This document shows, in pieces, positions 26,572 to 37,937 of a stretch of DNA of 59,589 nucleotides (positions are counted from its first letter, which is position 1; every line of letters begins with the position of its first letter). The DNA lies in assembly GCF_000739775.1 (NCBI RefSeq), contig NZ_BBJH01000044.1, positions 1-59,589 of the forward strand, given 5' to 3'. The notes under the pieces were generated by a model. It was not told the DNA's origin. It saw nothing but the letters and a program-made list of their open reading frames with translations, and did no database searches. This DNA is from Paraburkholderia heleia NBRC 101817 (GTDB lineage Bacteria > Pseudomonadota > Gammaproteobacteria > Burkholderiales > Burkholderiaceae). Both the position numbers and the translations under genes were made by a program.

Positions 26572-27489
26572 ATGTTGAAGCAGCGAACCATCAAATCAAT
26601 CGTGAAGACAGTCGGCATCGGCCTGCACTCGGGGCGCAAGGTCGACCTGACGCTGCGTCCGGCGGCGCCGAACACGGGCATCGTGTTTTCGCGCGTGGAT
26701 TTGCCGACGCCGGTTGACATCCCCGCATCGGCGATGGCGATTGGCGACACGCGCCTCGCCTCGGTGCTGCAGAAAGACGGCGCACGTGTCTCGACGATCG
26801 AGCATCTCATGTCTGCCTGCGCTGGCCTTGGCATCGACAACCTCTATGTGGACGTGACCGCCGAGGAAATTCCGATCATGGACGGCAGCGCCGCTTCGTT
26901 CGTGTTCCTGATCCAGTCGGCGGGTATTGAGGAGCAGAATGCTCCGAAGAAGTTCATCAAGGTCAAGAAGCCGGTTGAGATCCGCGATGGCGACAAGTTC
27001 GCGCGCCTCGAGCCTTACTTTGGCTTCAAGCTCAAGTTCACGATCGATTTCCGCCATCCGGCCGTCGACAAGACGGGCCAGGCGCTCGAAGTGGACTTCG
27101 CGAATACCTCGTACGTGCGCGAGATCGCGCGTGCCCGCACGTTCGGCTTCGCACACGAAGTCGAGATGATGCGCGAACTGGGCCTTGCACGCGGCGGCAG
27201 CATGGACAACGCCATCGTGCTGGACGAGTACCGCATTCTGAATAACGACGGCCTGCGCTACGACGACGAGTTCGTGAAGCACAAGATGCTCGACGCGATC
27301 GGCGACCTGTATGTGGTCGGTCATCCGCTGCTGGCGGCGTACGACGCGTACAAGTCGGGCCACGGCCTGAACAACGCGCTGCTGCGCGAACTGCTCGCGA
27401 ATGAGGACGCCTACGAGATCGTCACATTCGACGATCCGCAGAAGGCGCCGCGTGGCTTCGGCTACGAGGCACAGACGGCATTCGCCTGA
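26572..27489 (+). CDS. lpxC: UDP-3-O-acyl-N-acetylglucosamine deacetylase
   Basis: Zinc deacetylase catalysing the committed step of lipid A synthesis. The start at ATG 26572 gives 305 residues beginning MLKQRTIKSI, the usual LpxC N-terminus and length; an in-frame ATG at 26557 would add five residues. Zinc ligands are His78 in IEHLMSA and the pair in HKMLDAIGD near residue 237. VGIGLHSG, EIPIMDGSA and the late HGLNNALLREL are also typical. A TATAAT lies upstream and a strong bidirectional terminator downstream, so it appears to be its own transcription unit rather than the end of the dcw message. Confidence 0.97.
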   Translation: MLKQRTIKSIVKTVGIGLHSGRKVDLTLRPAAPNTGIVFSRVDLPTPVDIPASAMAIGDTRLASVLQKDGARVSTIEHLMSACAGLGIDNLYVDVTAEEIPIMDGSAASFVFLIQSAGIEEQNAPKKFIKVKKPVEIRDGDKFARLEPYFGFKLKFTIDFRHPAVDKTGQALEVDFANTSYVREIARARTFGFAHEVEMMRELGLARGGSMDNAIVLDEYRILNNDGLRYDDEFVKHKMLDAIGDLYVVGHPLLAAYDAYKSGHGLNNALLRELLANEDAYEIVTFDDPQKAPRGFGYEAQTAFA

Positions 27490-27511
27490 GTTTCGAGCGC
27501 GATTTGCCAGT

Positions 27512-27540
27512 AAAAAGGGCAGCTTCATGCTGCCCTTTTT
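27512..27540. terminator. Bidirectional terminator between lpxC and the DUF721 gene
   Basis: AAAAAGGGCAGC (27512-27523), loop TTCAT, GCTGCCCTTTTT (27529-27540). The perfect 12-bp stem has T runs on both strands, serving the convergent lpxC (+) and DUF721 (-) genes. Confidence 0.93.
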
Positions 27541-27605
27541 CTTTTTTGCACGGCTTCGTCGCGCGGTTTCCTGAGTGCCGTTTCGTGAAACGTTGGCGCG
27601 CCGGA

Positions 27606-28079
27606 TCAGCGCTTTTTCGTGTGGCGCGCCGCCATCTTCGCGAGCGCTGCCTGCAGCGGCGAGGCTTGCAGCGTTTCACTGAGCGCCTGGAGCGCTGCCG
27701 CGCCAGCCGGCGACATGCGCGCCTGCTTGGGCGGAGCGGGATCTTTCACGGCTTGCGGACGCACGCGGATGCGCACGCTGTTCAATGCCCAGCCGCGCGC
27801 CTGCAGGTCGGCCACGAGACGCGGCTCCAGATGCCGCAGCCGCGCCGCGAGCGCGTTGTGCGCAGTGAAAAGGGCCAGCGTGCCGTCCTTGATGAAGCCC
27901 GGCTCGACGCTAGCCGCGAGATAGTCGGGCAGCAGCGCATTCAGGTCGCGCTGGATCGCCGCGATCTGTTCGACGCCGGCGCGCAGCGGCGCGAACGCGT
28001 CGGTGCGGCTGAGCACTTCGGCGAGCGGCTGTGGGGCGCGTGGTCCCATGGACCTTGAAAACGGCGAGAAACGGCTCAT
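27606..28079 (-). CDS. DUF721 family protein (DciA-like)
   Basis: Small DUF721-domain protein. DciA, a DUF721 member, is the helicase-loading partner of DnaB in many bacteria that lack DnaC; whether this short form does that is an inference. The open frame extends to 28259, but sequence upstream of MSRFSPFSRS looks random, so I start at 28079 (157 residues); ATG 28127 is an alternative and neither has a strong ribosome site. The conserved part (PQPLAEVLSRTDAF, LLPDYLAASVEPGF, NALAARLRHLEPRL) is followed by a basic, Ala/Gln-rich tail. It is divergent from secA, as in other Burkholderiaceae. Confidence 0.8.
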   Translation of the reverse strand: MSRFSPFSRSMGPRAPQPLAEVLSRTDAFAPLRAGVEQIAAIQRDLNALLPDYLAASVEPGFIKDGTLALFTAHNALAARLRHLEPRLVADLQARGWALNSVRIRVRPQAVKDPAPPKQARMSPAGAAALQALSETLQASPLQAALAKMAARHTKKR

Positions 28080-28433
28080 GTCGTGTAAGGATGGGCGAGC
28101 GCGCAGGCGGGGCTGCGATGCCGTCATTGTAGCCTGCGCACCGCTCGTCCAAACGCCTTCAGGCCATTCGGCCAGGGCCGCTTCGCGGCCCTTCACCGCC
28201 CGGCGGGAAGGCCGTCCATGCGGGCATCGCGCGCGCCAGAGCCGTCTCCGCGCTGACACAGGCGGGTGAGAGGGCGCGTGCTAAAATGCCCGATTCGAAT
28301 CCACCAATTTTGGGCTAAAGCCGCCGAGGTCCCTCCGGTCCGGATGCGTAGTGCAGACGCCAGCAGACGTTGCACATCCGCTGAACCCACCCTCAGGAAT
28401 CCCGGCCGAAGCCGCGACGCAGACACCGATCCG
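28080..28433. other. DUF721 / secA divergent intergenic region
   Basis: 354 bases. It holds an extended -10 candidate for secA and a leader of about 140 nt. No SecM-like leader peptide is recognisable: there is no open frame with both a signal sequence and an arrest-type C-terminus before secA. Confidence 0.5.
28279..28287 (+). promoter_or_regulatory. Extended -10 of the secA promoter
   Basis: TGCTAAAAT combines a TGn extension with TAAAAT, 147 bases before secA. CTGACA at 28253-28258 is too far (23 bp) to be a good -35. Confidence 0.5.
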
Positions 28434-31238
<2,805 letters not shown>

Positions 31239-31263
31239 CGCAGGCTTGATCGTAGATTCCGGT

Positions 31264-31285
31264 GGCCCGCTGCTCCTGGCGGGCC
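31264..31285. repeat. Small hairpin after secA
   Basis: GGCCCGC (31264-31270) pairs with GCGGGCC (31279-31285) around an 8-base loop, 25 bases after the secA stop. No T run follows. Confidence 0.5.
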
Positions 31286-31301
31286 TTGAGTTCTGAATCC
31301 C

Positions 31302-31340
31302 GATGCCGGCCAGGCCTGAGCGCCTTGGCCGGCATCGCCT
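31302..31340 (+). terminator. Probable secA terminator hairpin
   Basis: GATGCCGGCCA (31302-31312) pairs perfectly with TGGCCGGCATC (31326-31336). An inner GGC/GCC pair extends the stem, and GCCTTTTCG follows. The T run is short, so termination may be partial and allow read-through into argJ 22 bases on. Confidence 0.55.
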
Positions 31341-31358
31341 TTTCGACAGGTCGCCACC

Positions 31359-32600
31359 ATGGCTGTCAATTTCCCCTCGATTGATCCCGCTCAACTTCAT
31401 CCGGTCGCCGGCGTGACGCTCGGCTGGGCGGAAGCCAACATCCGCAAGCCCAATCGCAAAGACGTCCTGGTGATTTCCGTCGACGAAGGCGCGAGCGTAG
31501 CCGGCGTGTTCACGCTTAACCGCTTCTGCGCCGCGCCGGTGACCGTGTGCCGCGAACATCTCGCGAAGGTGCGCGCGGGCGGCAAGGGCATTCGCGCGCT
31601 GGTGGTGAACACCGGCAACGCGAACGCGGGCACCGGCGAGCCGGGCATGAAGCACGCCCGCGAGACCTGCGATGAACTCGCGCGTCTTGCCGACCTCGAG
31701 TCCTCGCAGGTGCTGCCGTTCTCGACTGGCGTGATTCTCGAGCCGCTGCCTATCGACCGCCTGAAAGCGGGACTTCCCGCTGCGCTGGCGAACCGCAAGG
31801 CTGCAAACTGGTACGACGCCGCGCAGGCCATCATGACGACCGACACGCTGCCGAAGGCCGTGTCGCGCCAGGTGACGATCGACGGCCACACCGTCACGTT
31901 CACGGGCATCAGCAAGGGTGCGGGCATGATCAAGCCGAACATGGCGACCATGCTCGGCTTCCTCGCTTTCGACGCGAACGTTGCACAGCCCGTGCTCGAC
32001 GAACTCGTGAAGTACGTGGCCGACCGCTCGTTCAACTGCGTCACGATCGACGGCGATACCTCGACCAACGACTCGTTCATCATGATCGCCTCGGGCAAGT
32101 CGAGCCTGCCCGCGATCACCTCGACTGACACGCCCGCCTACGCCGCGCTGCGCGACGCCGCGACGGCTGTCGCCCAGGCACTCTCGCAGCTCATCGTGCG
32201 CGACGGCGAAGGCGCAACCAAGTTCATGACCGTGCAGGTGGAAGGCGGCAAGGACGTGGCGGAGTGCCGCCAGATCGCCTATGCGATCGGCCATTCGCCG
32301 CTCGTGAAGACGGCGTTCTACGCATCGGACCCCAACCTCGGCCGTATCCTCGCGGCGATCGGCTATGCCGGCGTAACGGACCTCGACGTCGACAAGATCG
32401 ACCTGTATCTCGACGACGTACTCGTGGCGAAAGCGGGCGGCCGCAACCCGGCTTACCGCGAAGAGGACGGCCAGCGCGTCATGAAGAAGAGCGAGATCCT
32501 GATTCGCGTCCTGCTTGGCCGCGGCGACGCGCAGGCCACGATCTGGACCTGCGACCTCTCGCACGACTATGTGAGCATCAACGCGGACTACCGCTCCTGA
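31359..32600 (+). CDS. argJ: Bifunctional glutamate N-acetyltransferase / amino-acid acetyltransferase
   Basis: Arginine biosynthesis enzyme that transfers acetyl from N-acetylornithine to glutamate and usually also makes N-acetylglutamate from acetyl-CoA. The 413-residue proenzyme cleaves itself into two chains at the Ala-Thr bond in KPNMATMLGF (nucleophile Thr197). Other signatures are NTGNANAGTGE (84-94), FTGISKGAGMIKPNM and DGDTSTNDSF. Length and start are normal. It is followed by the DUF815 ATPase gene after 19 bases and is probably co-transcribed with it. Confidence 0.96.
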   Translation: MAVNFPSIDPAQLHPVAGVTLGWAEANIRKPNRKDVLVISVDEGASVAGVFTLNRFCAAPVTVCREHLAKVRAGGKGIRALVVNTGNANAGTGEPGMKHARETCDELARLADLESSQVLPFSTGVILEPLPIDRLKAGLPAALANRKAANWYDAAQAIMTTDTLPKAVSRQVTIDGHTVTFTGISKGAGMIKPNMATMLGFLAFDANVAQPVLDELVKYVADRSFNCVTIDGDTSTNDSFIMIASGKSSLPAITSTDTPAYAALRDAATAVAQALSQLIVRDGEGATKFMTVQVEGGKDVAECRQIAYAIGHSPLVKTAFYASDPNLGRILAAIGYAGVTDLDVDKIDLYLDDVLVAKAGGRNPAYREEDGQRVMKKSEILIRVLLGRGDAQATIWTCDLSHDYVSINADYRS

Positions 32601-32619
32601 TTTCAGGCGCCTTTACCAC

Positions 32620-33492
32620 ATGGACAAACTCGAACAGTTTCTGACCCGCGCCGAAGCGCTGCTCGGCCGCCTCGAGGCCGTGCTGCCGCCCTCGGCACCC
32701 GATGTCGACTGGAACGCAGCCGTCGCGTTTCGCTGGCGCAAGCGCCAGGGGCGCGGTTTCCTGCAGCCGGTGCCCGCGATCTCGCTGATCTCGCTCGACG
32801 ACCTGCAGAACATCGACCGGCAGAAAGATCTCATCGACCGCAACACGCGCCAGTTCGTGCAAAAGAAGCCCGCGAATAACGTGCTGCTCACCGGCGCGCG
32901 CGGCACGGGCAAGTCGTCGCTGATCAAGGCCTGCCTGAACGCGTACGCGAAGGACGGTCTTCGCCTGATCGAAGTCGACAAGGACGATCTGCATGACCTC
33001 GGCGATATCGTCGATCTCATCTCGACGCGCCCCGAGCGCTTCATCGTGTTCTGCGACGACCTCTCGTTCGAGGAAGGCGAATCGGGCTACAAGGCGCTGA
33101 AGGTGGCGCTGGACGGCTCGGTGGCCGCCCAGTCGGACAACGTGCTGATTTACGCGACCTCGAACCGGCGCCATCTGCTGCCCGAGTACATGAGCGACAA
33201 CGAGACGTACAAGCACATGCCCGACGGCGAGATTCATCCGGGCGAAGTGGTGGAGGAGAAGATTTCGCTTTCCGAGCGTTTTGGCCTCTGGGTGAGCTTC
33301 TATCCGTTCAAGCAGGACGACTACCTGACGATTGTCGGCCACTGGCTGCGCCATTTCGGCTGCGACGACACTGAAGTCGAGTCGGCGCGCGGCGACGCAC
33401 TCGTTTGGGCGCTGGAGCGCGGCTCGCGTTCGGGCCGCGTGGCGTGGCAGTTCGCGCGCGACTGGTCGGGCAAGAAGGCGCAAGAGGCATGA
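32620..33492 (+). CDS. DUF815 AAA-type ATP-binding protein
   Basis: P-loop ATPase of the DUF815 family, whose role is not established. The 290-residue product has Walker A GARGTGKS at 92-99, a Walker B-like FIVFCDDLSFE near 144-154, and a sensor-like ATSNRRHLLPEYM. The N-terminal ~80 residues precede the ATPase core. It starts 19 bases after argJ and overlaps mutT by ATGA, so argJ-DUF815-mutT behaves as one unit. This order recurs in Burkholderiaceae, but a functional link to arginine synthesis or nucleotide repair is unproven. Confidence 0.9.
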   Translation: MDKLEQFLTRAEALLGRLEAVLPPSAPDVDWNAAVAFRWRKRQGRGFLQPVPAISLISLDDLQNIDRQKDLIDRNTRQFVQKKPANNVLLTGARGTGKSSLIKACLNAYAKDGLRLIEVDKDDLHDLGDIVDLISTRPERFIVFCDDLSFEEGESGYKALKVALDGSVAAQSDNVLIYATSNRRHLLPEYMSDNETYKHMPDGEIHPGEVVEEKISLSERFGLWVSFYPFKQDDYLTIVGHWLRHFGCDDTEVESARGDALVWALERGSRSGRVAWQFARDWSGKKAQEA

Positions 33493-33920
33493 GCGCCGAA
33501 GCCCACACCACGAAGGATGCTGGCGCAAACGCACGTCCCGTGACGGAAGTCGCGGTGGGCGTGCTGGTCCAACCCGATGGCCGCTATCTGCTCGCGCAGC
33601 GCCCCGAAGGCAAGCCGTATGCAGGCTACTGGGAGTTTCCGGGCGGCAAGCTGGAAGCGGGCGAAACCGTCGAAGCGGCGCTCGCGCGCGAGTTGCACGA
33701 GGAACTGGGCATCGACGTGAAGGCGTGCCGCCTGTGGCACACGCTCGAACACGATTACCCGCACGCCTATGTGCGGCTCTACTTCTGCAAGGTGACCGAG
33801 TGGACCGGCGAGCCGCATGGCCGCGAAGGCCAGGCGTTCATCTGGCAGTCGCTGCCGGCGAGCGTCGAGCCGCTCCTTCCCGCGACGATTCCTGTGCTGG
33901 AGTGGCTTGCCGCGGAGTAA
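33489..33920 (+). CDS. mutT: 8-oxo-dGTP diphosphatase MutT (Nudix hydrolase)
   Basis: Sanitises the nucleotide pool by hydrolysing 8-oxo-dGTP. The start at ATG 33489 overlaps the DUF815 stop; the longer open frame upstream is shadow. The 143-residue product has LLAQRPEGKPYAGYWEFPGG followed by the Nudix box GGKLEAGETVEAALARELHE and continuing EELGI, with the GX5EX7REXXEEXG pattern intact. Close to E. coli MutT in length and in its neighbourhood near secA. A bidirectional terminator follows. Confidence 0.93.
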   Translation: MSAEAHTTKDAGANARPVTEVAVGVLVQPDGRYLLAQRPEGKPYAGYWEFPGGKLEAGETVEAALARELHEELGIDVKACRLWHTLEHDYPHAYVRLYFCKVTEWTGEPHGREGQAFIWQSLPASVEPLLPATIPVLEWLAAE

Positions 33921-33945
33921 CGCCTTGTGCGGGCCGCCACCATGC

Positions 33946-33983
33946 AAAAGGCCGCTGTGCGTGATGCACAGCGGCCTTTTTTT
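33946..33983. terminator. Bidirectional terminator between mutT and yacG
   Basis: AAAAGGCCGCTGTGC (33946-33960), loop GTGAT, GCACAGCGGCCTTTT (33966-33980) and further T residues. The perfect 15-bp stem serves convergent mutT and yacG. Confidence 0.94.
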
Positions 33984-34016
33984 GTCTGGCGCACGCACGC
34001 ACGTGCGTCGCGGCGC

Positions 34017-34211
34017 TTACTGCCGCGTATCGGTGGGCGGCGCGTCTTCTGGCGGCGTTTCGTCGTCGGCGCCGCCGATGCGGTACTTTTCGGCCGCCCA
34101 TGCGCCGAGGTCCATTTGCTTGCAGCGCTCGGAGCAGAACGGCCGGAAGCGGTTTTCCGGCACCCAGCGGACTTCCTTGCCGCAGGTCGGACATTTGACG
34201 ACAGTGGTCAT
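34017..34211 (-). CDS. yacG: DNA gyrase inhibitor / zinc-binding protein YacG
   Basis: Short zinc-ribbon protein of 64 residues; in E. coli YacG binds GyrB and blocks DNA binding by gyrase. The four zinc cysteines are visible: CPTC at 8-11 and CSERC at 26-30. DLGAWAAEKYRIG is the usual middle segment, and the acidic Pro-rich tail is disordered-looking. It is last in a minus-strand run pilB-pilC-pilD-coaE-zapD-yacG, the same neighbourhood as E. coli hofBC-coaE-zapD-yacG. The start is 49 bases after zapD. Confidence 0.94.
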   Translation of the reverse strand: MTTVVKCPTCGKEVRWVPENRFRPFCSERCKQMDLGAWAAEKYRIGGADDETPPEDAPPTDTRQ

Positions 34212-34260
34212 GCGATAGAACTTGGGTTGCGTTGAGTCTGGCGTGGCGGCGCGTTGGGTT

Positions 34261-35016
34261 TCACAGGCTGCAGAGCGTGAGCTGGAACGGCACGTCCTGA
34301 TCGACGGCTCGCGGACGCAGATCGCCGTCCTGCACGGTGAAGCGCACCCACAGCATGTACTTGTTGGCGCTCGCTTCGGGAATCATGCGCAATTCCGGTG
34401 CCACGCGGACTTGCATGAGCTGATAGGCACGGCCGGACAGCATCTGCTGATAGCTGCCCTGCATCGCCATCACCTTCGACGCCTGGCCCGACTCGCGCGC
34501 GAGGCGCAGCACGATGGCGGCGGCGTCGCGCAGCGGCAGCAGCGGCGTGACCCATTTCGCAATGTCCTGGCGGCGTTGATCCGGATGCAACTGCTGCCAC
34601 GCATAGTATGACGGCAGATCGAACTTGCAGGTGCCGCCGGGAATAATCGCGCGGCTGCGAATGCTCGTGAGCCACTCGTTGTCCATCAGATGCTGGCCCG
34701 TCTTGCCTTGCATCTGCGTGAGACCGGCGAGCGTCTGCTCGATTTCGCCCAGCACGGTTTCGAGCGCATTCTGCTCGATGCCGGGATTGCCGCGGAACGG
34801 CGCGAGCGTTTGGCGTTGCCGCTCGAGTTCCTTCATGAGATCCGACTTCAGGTCGGCGCGGCCTGCGACTTCGGCGATTTCGAAGAGCGTCGTGAGCGCG
34901 ACGTGATGTTCCCTCGGATCCTCCTGGGTCAGGAAAAACGTGAAGCGCTCGAACAGGTCTTCGAGGCGCAGCAGCGTTCGGATTCGCTCGTTGAAGGGAT
35001 ACTCGTAAAGGATCAA
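34261..35016 (-). CDS. zapD: Cell division protein ZapD
   Basis: Cytosolic Z-ring-associated protein (DUF1342) that cross-links FtsZ filaments by binding the FtsZ C-terminal peptide. The 251-residue product starts MILYEYPFNERIRTLLRLE, a very conserved N-terminus, and contains FFLTQEDPREHHVALTTLFE and GGTCKFDLPSYYAW. Length is normal. It lies 128 bases downstream of coaE and 49 upstream of yacG. Its partner ftsZ is also in this window. Confidence 0.96.
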   Translation of the reverse strand: MILYEYPFNERIRTLLRLEDLFERFTFFLTQEDPREHHVALTTLFEIAEVAGRADLKSDLMKELERQRQTLAPFRGNPGIEQNALETVLGEIEQTLAGLTQMQGKTGQHLMDNEWLTSIRSRAIIPGGTCKFDLPSYYAWQQLHPDQRRQDIAKWVTPLLPLRDAAAIVLRLARESGQASKVMAMQGSYQQMLSGRAYQLMQVRVAPELRMIPEASANKYMLWVRFTVQDGDLRPRAVDQDVPFQLTLCSL

Positions 35017-35144
35017 GCGCGCTCGCCTCGGGCGTGGTAGGTGACGGATTGCAGGACATTCTAATGCCGTGGGACTACGGTCGCAATCGCGCCGGCTCGG
35101 TGCTTTGCCGATGTGACCCGCTAATTGCGTGCGGATGGCGCGCT

Positions 35145-35765
35145 TTAAGCGTTGCTGGCCTTTTTGGCAGCAAGCTTGAGATACGTCTGATGCAACGCGT
35201 CGACGTCGTGATCGAGCGTTTCGAGCGTCGCGCCGTTGTCGTTCACCACCACGTTGTCGGCAGCCGCGAGGCGCGCTTCGCGCGTGGCCTGCCGCGCGAT
35301 GATCGCGAGCACCTGCTCACGCGTGAAGCCATTGCGGCGCATGACGCGCTCGATCTGGGTTTCCACGCTGCAATCGACAGTGAGCACGCGATCGACACGT
35401 GTCTTCCAGGTGCCTGACTCCACGAGCAAGGGCACGACCACGATGACGTAGGGCCCGCTGGCCTCTCGCGTTTCGCGTTCGGTCTCGGAGCGGATCAGCG
35501 GGTGTGTGATGGCCTCGAGCCGCTTGCGCGCGGACTCGTCGCCGAACACGAGCGTGCGCATGCGCGCGCGGTCCATCGAGCCGTCCGCCGCGACGAATTG
35601 AGGGCCGAATTCCGCGGCGATCCGCGCCATGGCGATACCATGCGGCGCGGTAATGCGATGCGCGATGAGGTCGGTGTCGACGATCGTCACGCCGCGTGCG
35701 GCAAAGCCATCCGCAACCGTGGATTTGCCGCTGCCGATGCCCCCAGTCAATCCGACCGCGAACAT
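35145..35765 (-). CDS. coaE: Dephospho-CoA kinase
   Basis: Final step of coenzyme A synthesis, phosphorylating dephospho-CoA. The start at 35765 gives MFAVGLTGGIGSGKS with the P-loop GGIGSGKS at 8-15; 16 codons of open frame upstream lie across the pilD stop and are not family sequence. The 206-residue product also has DTDLIAH, the ITHPLIR CoA-domain segment and VVPLLVESGTW. It starts only 4 bases after pilD, so coaE is probably translated from the same message as the pil genes. Confidence 0.96.
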   Translation of the reverse strand: MFAVGLTGGIGSGKSTVADGFAARGVTIVDTDLIAHRITAPHGIAMARIAAEFGPQFVAADGSMDRARMRTLVFGDESARKRLEAITHPLIRSETERETREASGPYVIVVVPLLVESGTWKTRVDRVLTVDCSVETQIERVMRRNGFTREQVLAIIARQATREARLAAADNVVVNDNGATLETLDHDVDALHQTYLKLAAKKASNA

Positions 35766-35769
35766 GTGA

Positions 35770-36687
35770 TCAGTTCCCCCACGCAAATACGCCATAGAGC
35801 GGTGTGCCTGCAAACAATGTGATGAGCGCGCCAGCGGCCAGATACGGGCCGAACGGCAGCGGCTCTTCGAAGCGCATGCGTCCCGTCAACGTAGCGATTA
35901 TGCCGACGAGCGCGCCGCCTACTGCGGCGATCACGACGATCTGCGGCAGCGCACTCCAGCCGAGCCATGCGCCGAGCGCGGCGAGCAGTTTGAAATCGCC
36001 ATGGCCCATGCCTTCTACGCCACGCAACAGCCTGAAGACCCAGTACACGCACCAGAGCGCCAGATAACCCGCGACCGCACCGATCACCGCTGTCCGCAGC
36101 GTGACGAAGGTGCCGGCAAAATTGACCAGCAACCCGGCCCACAGCAGCGGCTGCGTGATCTCGTCGTGCAGCATCTGGTGTTCGAGGTCGATGGCGCTCG
36201 CGGCGATGAGCGTGGCGCACAGCACGAAGGCGGCGAGCGCTTTGCCGGTGGGCCCGAAGGCGAGCAATGCACCGGCCGCGCAGGCCGCGCTCGCGATCTC
36301 GATGAGCGGGTAGCGCACGCTCACGCGTATATGGCAGTGCGAGCAGCGCCCGCGCAACGCGACCCAACTGAGCACCGGAATATTTTCCCAGGCGCGCAAG
36401 ACGTGACCGCAGTGCGGGCACGCGCTGCGCGGCAGCCAGAGGTTGTAGCGCACGGGCAGCCCGTCTTCTTCGAAGAGCGGACCGGGTGTGCCGGTCGCTT
36501 CGGCCACATCGGCGCGCCACGCGCGCTCCAGCATGATTGGCAGCCGGTGTACGACGACGTTGAGAAAGCTGCCGATGACGAGCCCGAACGCAATGGCGAA
36601 GACCATGAGCACGCCGAAGGGCAGACCGGCGAGAGCGGCTGCGAGCGGCGTTGTAGTATCGGACGCGGAAAGGAGTTGGACGGGCAT
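35770..36687 (-). CDS. pilD: Type IV prepilin peptidase / N-methyltransferase PilD
   Basis: Inner-membrane aspartyl protease that cleaves and N-methylates prepilins. The start at 36687 gives 305 residues (MPVQLLSASD); a very long upstream open frame is shadow of pilC. After a first membrane segment (about 24-45) comes the cytoplasmic zinc domain with C90-x2-C93 and C115-x2-C118, followed by about seven membrane helices. The catalytic aspartates are in AIDLEHQMLHDE and GMGHGDFKLL. It follows pilC by 29 bases. It may also process type II secretion pseudopilins. Confidence 0.93.
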   Translation of the reverse strand: MPVQLLSASDTTTPLAAALAGLPFGVLMVFAIAFGLVIGSFLNVVVHRLPIMLERAWRADVAEATGTPGPLFEEDGLPVRYNLWLPRSACPHCGHVLRAWENIPVLSWVALRGRCSHCHIRVSVRYPLIEIASAACAAGALLAFGPTGKALAAFVLCATLIAASAIDLEHQMLHDEITQPLLWAGLLVNFAGTFVTLRTAVIGAVAGYLALWCVYWVFRLLRGVEGMGHGDFKLLAALGAWLGWSALPQIVVIAAVGGALVGIIATLTGRMRFEEPLPFGPYLAAGALITLFAGTPLYGVFAWGN

Positions 36688-36716
36688 GAGACGGAACCGG
36701 GATACTGGCAGCGATG

Positions 36717-37937
36717 CTACACCACGTTGCCCAGTTGAATGATGGGAAGATACATCGCAACGACGAGGCCGCCGACCAGCGCACCGAGCACCACAATCAC
36801 GAGCGGCTCGCACAGGCTCGACACGAGCGCGATCTTTTCGTCGACCTGACGGTCGGCGAGCGAGGCGACATCGAGCAGCATCGCGTCGAGCGCGCCCGAT
36901 TCTTCCGCGACGGCAACGGGCTGAACCACATCGGCCGGAAAGCATCCTGCCGCGCGCATGGCTGCGGCAAGCCGCTCGCCGTGGCGCAGGCGCTCGCTGA
37001 TGCCCGCGCTCGCGCGATCGAAGAATGCGTTGCCGCTTGCGTGCGCGAGCGAATCGAAGGCGTCGGCGAGCGGCGTGCCGGCGGCGAGCAGCGTGCCGAG
37101 CGCTCGGCTCCAGCGGGCGGCGCACAGTGTGGTGAGCAGCGCGCCGCAAAGCGGAAGCCTCAGCAGCGCGCGTCCGAACGCGAGGCGCGCGGCTTCCGAG
37201 CGGCGTAAACCCGCTTGCAGGGCGAGCGTGCCGGTGGCTGCGGCTACGGCGGCCGGCACGCTCCAGCGCGCGGCGCCCGCGGAGAGCACCAGCACGAACT
37301 GCGTGGGCGCGGGCAGTGCGGCGCCGAAGCCGTCGAAGATCTGCTTGAACGTGGGCACGACCCAGACCAGCAACGCGGCGGTAATGACAAACGCGAGCAG
37401 CAGCACCGCGACGGGGTAGGTGAGCGCGGCCCGCACCTTGGCGCGCTGCGCGGCGGCACGCTCGCGGTCGTCGGCGAGGCGCGCGAGTACGGCGGCAAGC
37501 GCACCCGAGGCTTCGCCAACGGCCACGAGCTGGCAATACAGTGCGTTGAAACGCGCCGGATGTTGCGCGAGCGAGTCGGCAAAGCGCAGGCCTCCGGCGA
37601 TGTCGCGCGCGAGCGCCGCGGCAATGCGCGGCATGCCGTTCGGCCCCGGCGAGAGGGCGAGCAGCTCGAGCGCGTTCGCAAGCGGCAGTCCCGCGCGCAG
37701 GAGGCTCGCGAGCTGACGTGTAAAGCGCGTGACGTCCGCGTGGCGCGCCTTGGGCGCGCCCGCGCTCGCTCTGCGCTCGATGGCGAGCACGGTGATGCGC
37801 TCGCGCTTGAGCGCGACGCGTACAGCCGCGGCGTCGAGCGCGATCAGCGTGCCACGTCTGGTCGCGCCCGATGCGTCGAGGCCGCGCCACGCGAAGCGCC
37901 ACTCCGGTGGGCCGCGATGGGCGTGCACGGCGCTCAT
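36717..37937 (-). CDS. pilC: Type IV pilus inner-membrane platform protein PilC (GspF family)
   Basis: Polytopic membrane platform of the pilus assembly machine, contacting the PilB ATPase. The 406-residue product has two T2SSF domains, each with FTRQLASLLRAGLPLANALE-like or WSRALGTLLAAGTPLADAFD-like sequence, and three membrane segments (about 175, 225 and at the C-terminus). It overlaps the pilB stop by 4 bases (37934-37937). It could equally be called a HofC homologue, given the coaE-zapD-yacG context. Confidence 0.9.
   Translation of the reverse strand: MSAVHAHRGPPEWRFAWRGLDASGATRRGTLIALDAAAVRVALKRERITVLAIERRASAGAPKARHADVTRFTRQLASLLRAGLPLANALELLALSPGPNGMPRIAAALARDIAGGLRFADSLAQHPARFNALYCQLVAVGEASGALAAVLARLADDRERAAAQRAKVRAALTYPVAVLLLAFVITAALLVWVVPTFKQIFDGFGAALPAPTQFVLVLSAGAARWSVPAAVAAATGTLALQAGLRRSEAARLAFGRALLRLPLCGALLTTLCAARWSRALGTLLAAGTPLADAFDSLAHASGNAFFDRASAGISERLRHGERLAAAMRAAGCFPADVVQPVAVAEESGALDAMLLDVASLADRQVDEKIALVSSLCEPLVIVVLGALVGGLVVAMYLPIIQLGNVV

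Noticed and set aside
28266..28433. 56-codon N-terminal extension of secA, or a SecM-like leader
   Set aside because: No signal sequence or arrest motif, and the standard SecA N-terminus begins at 28434.
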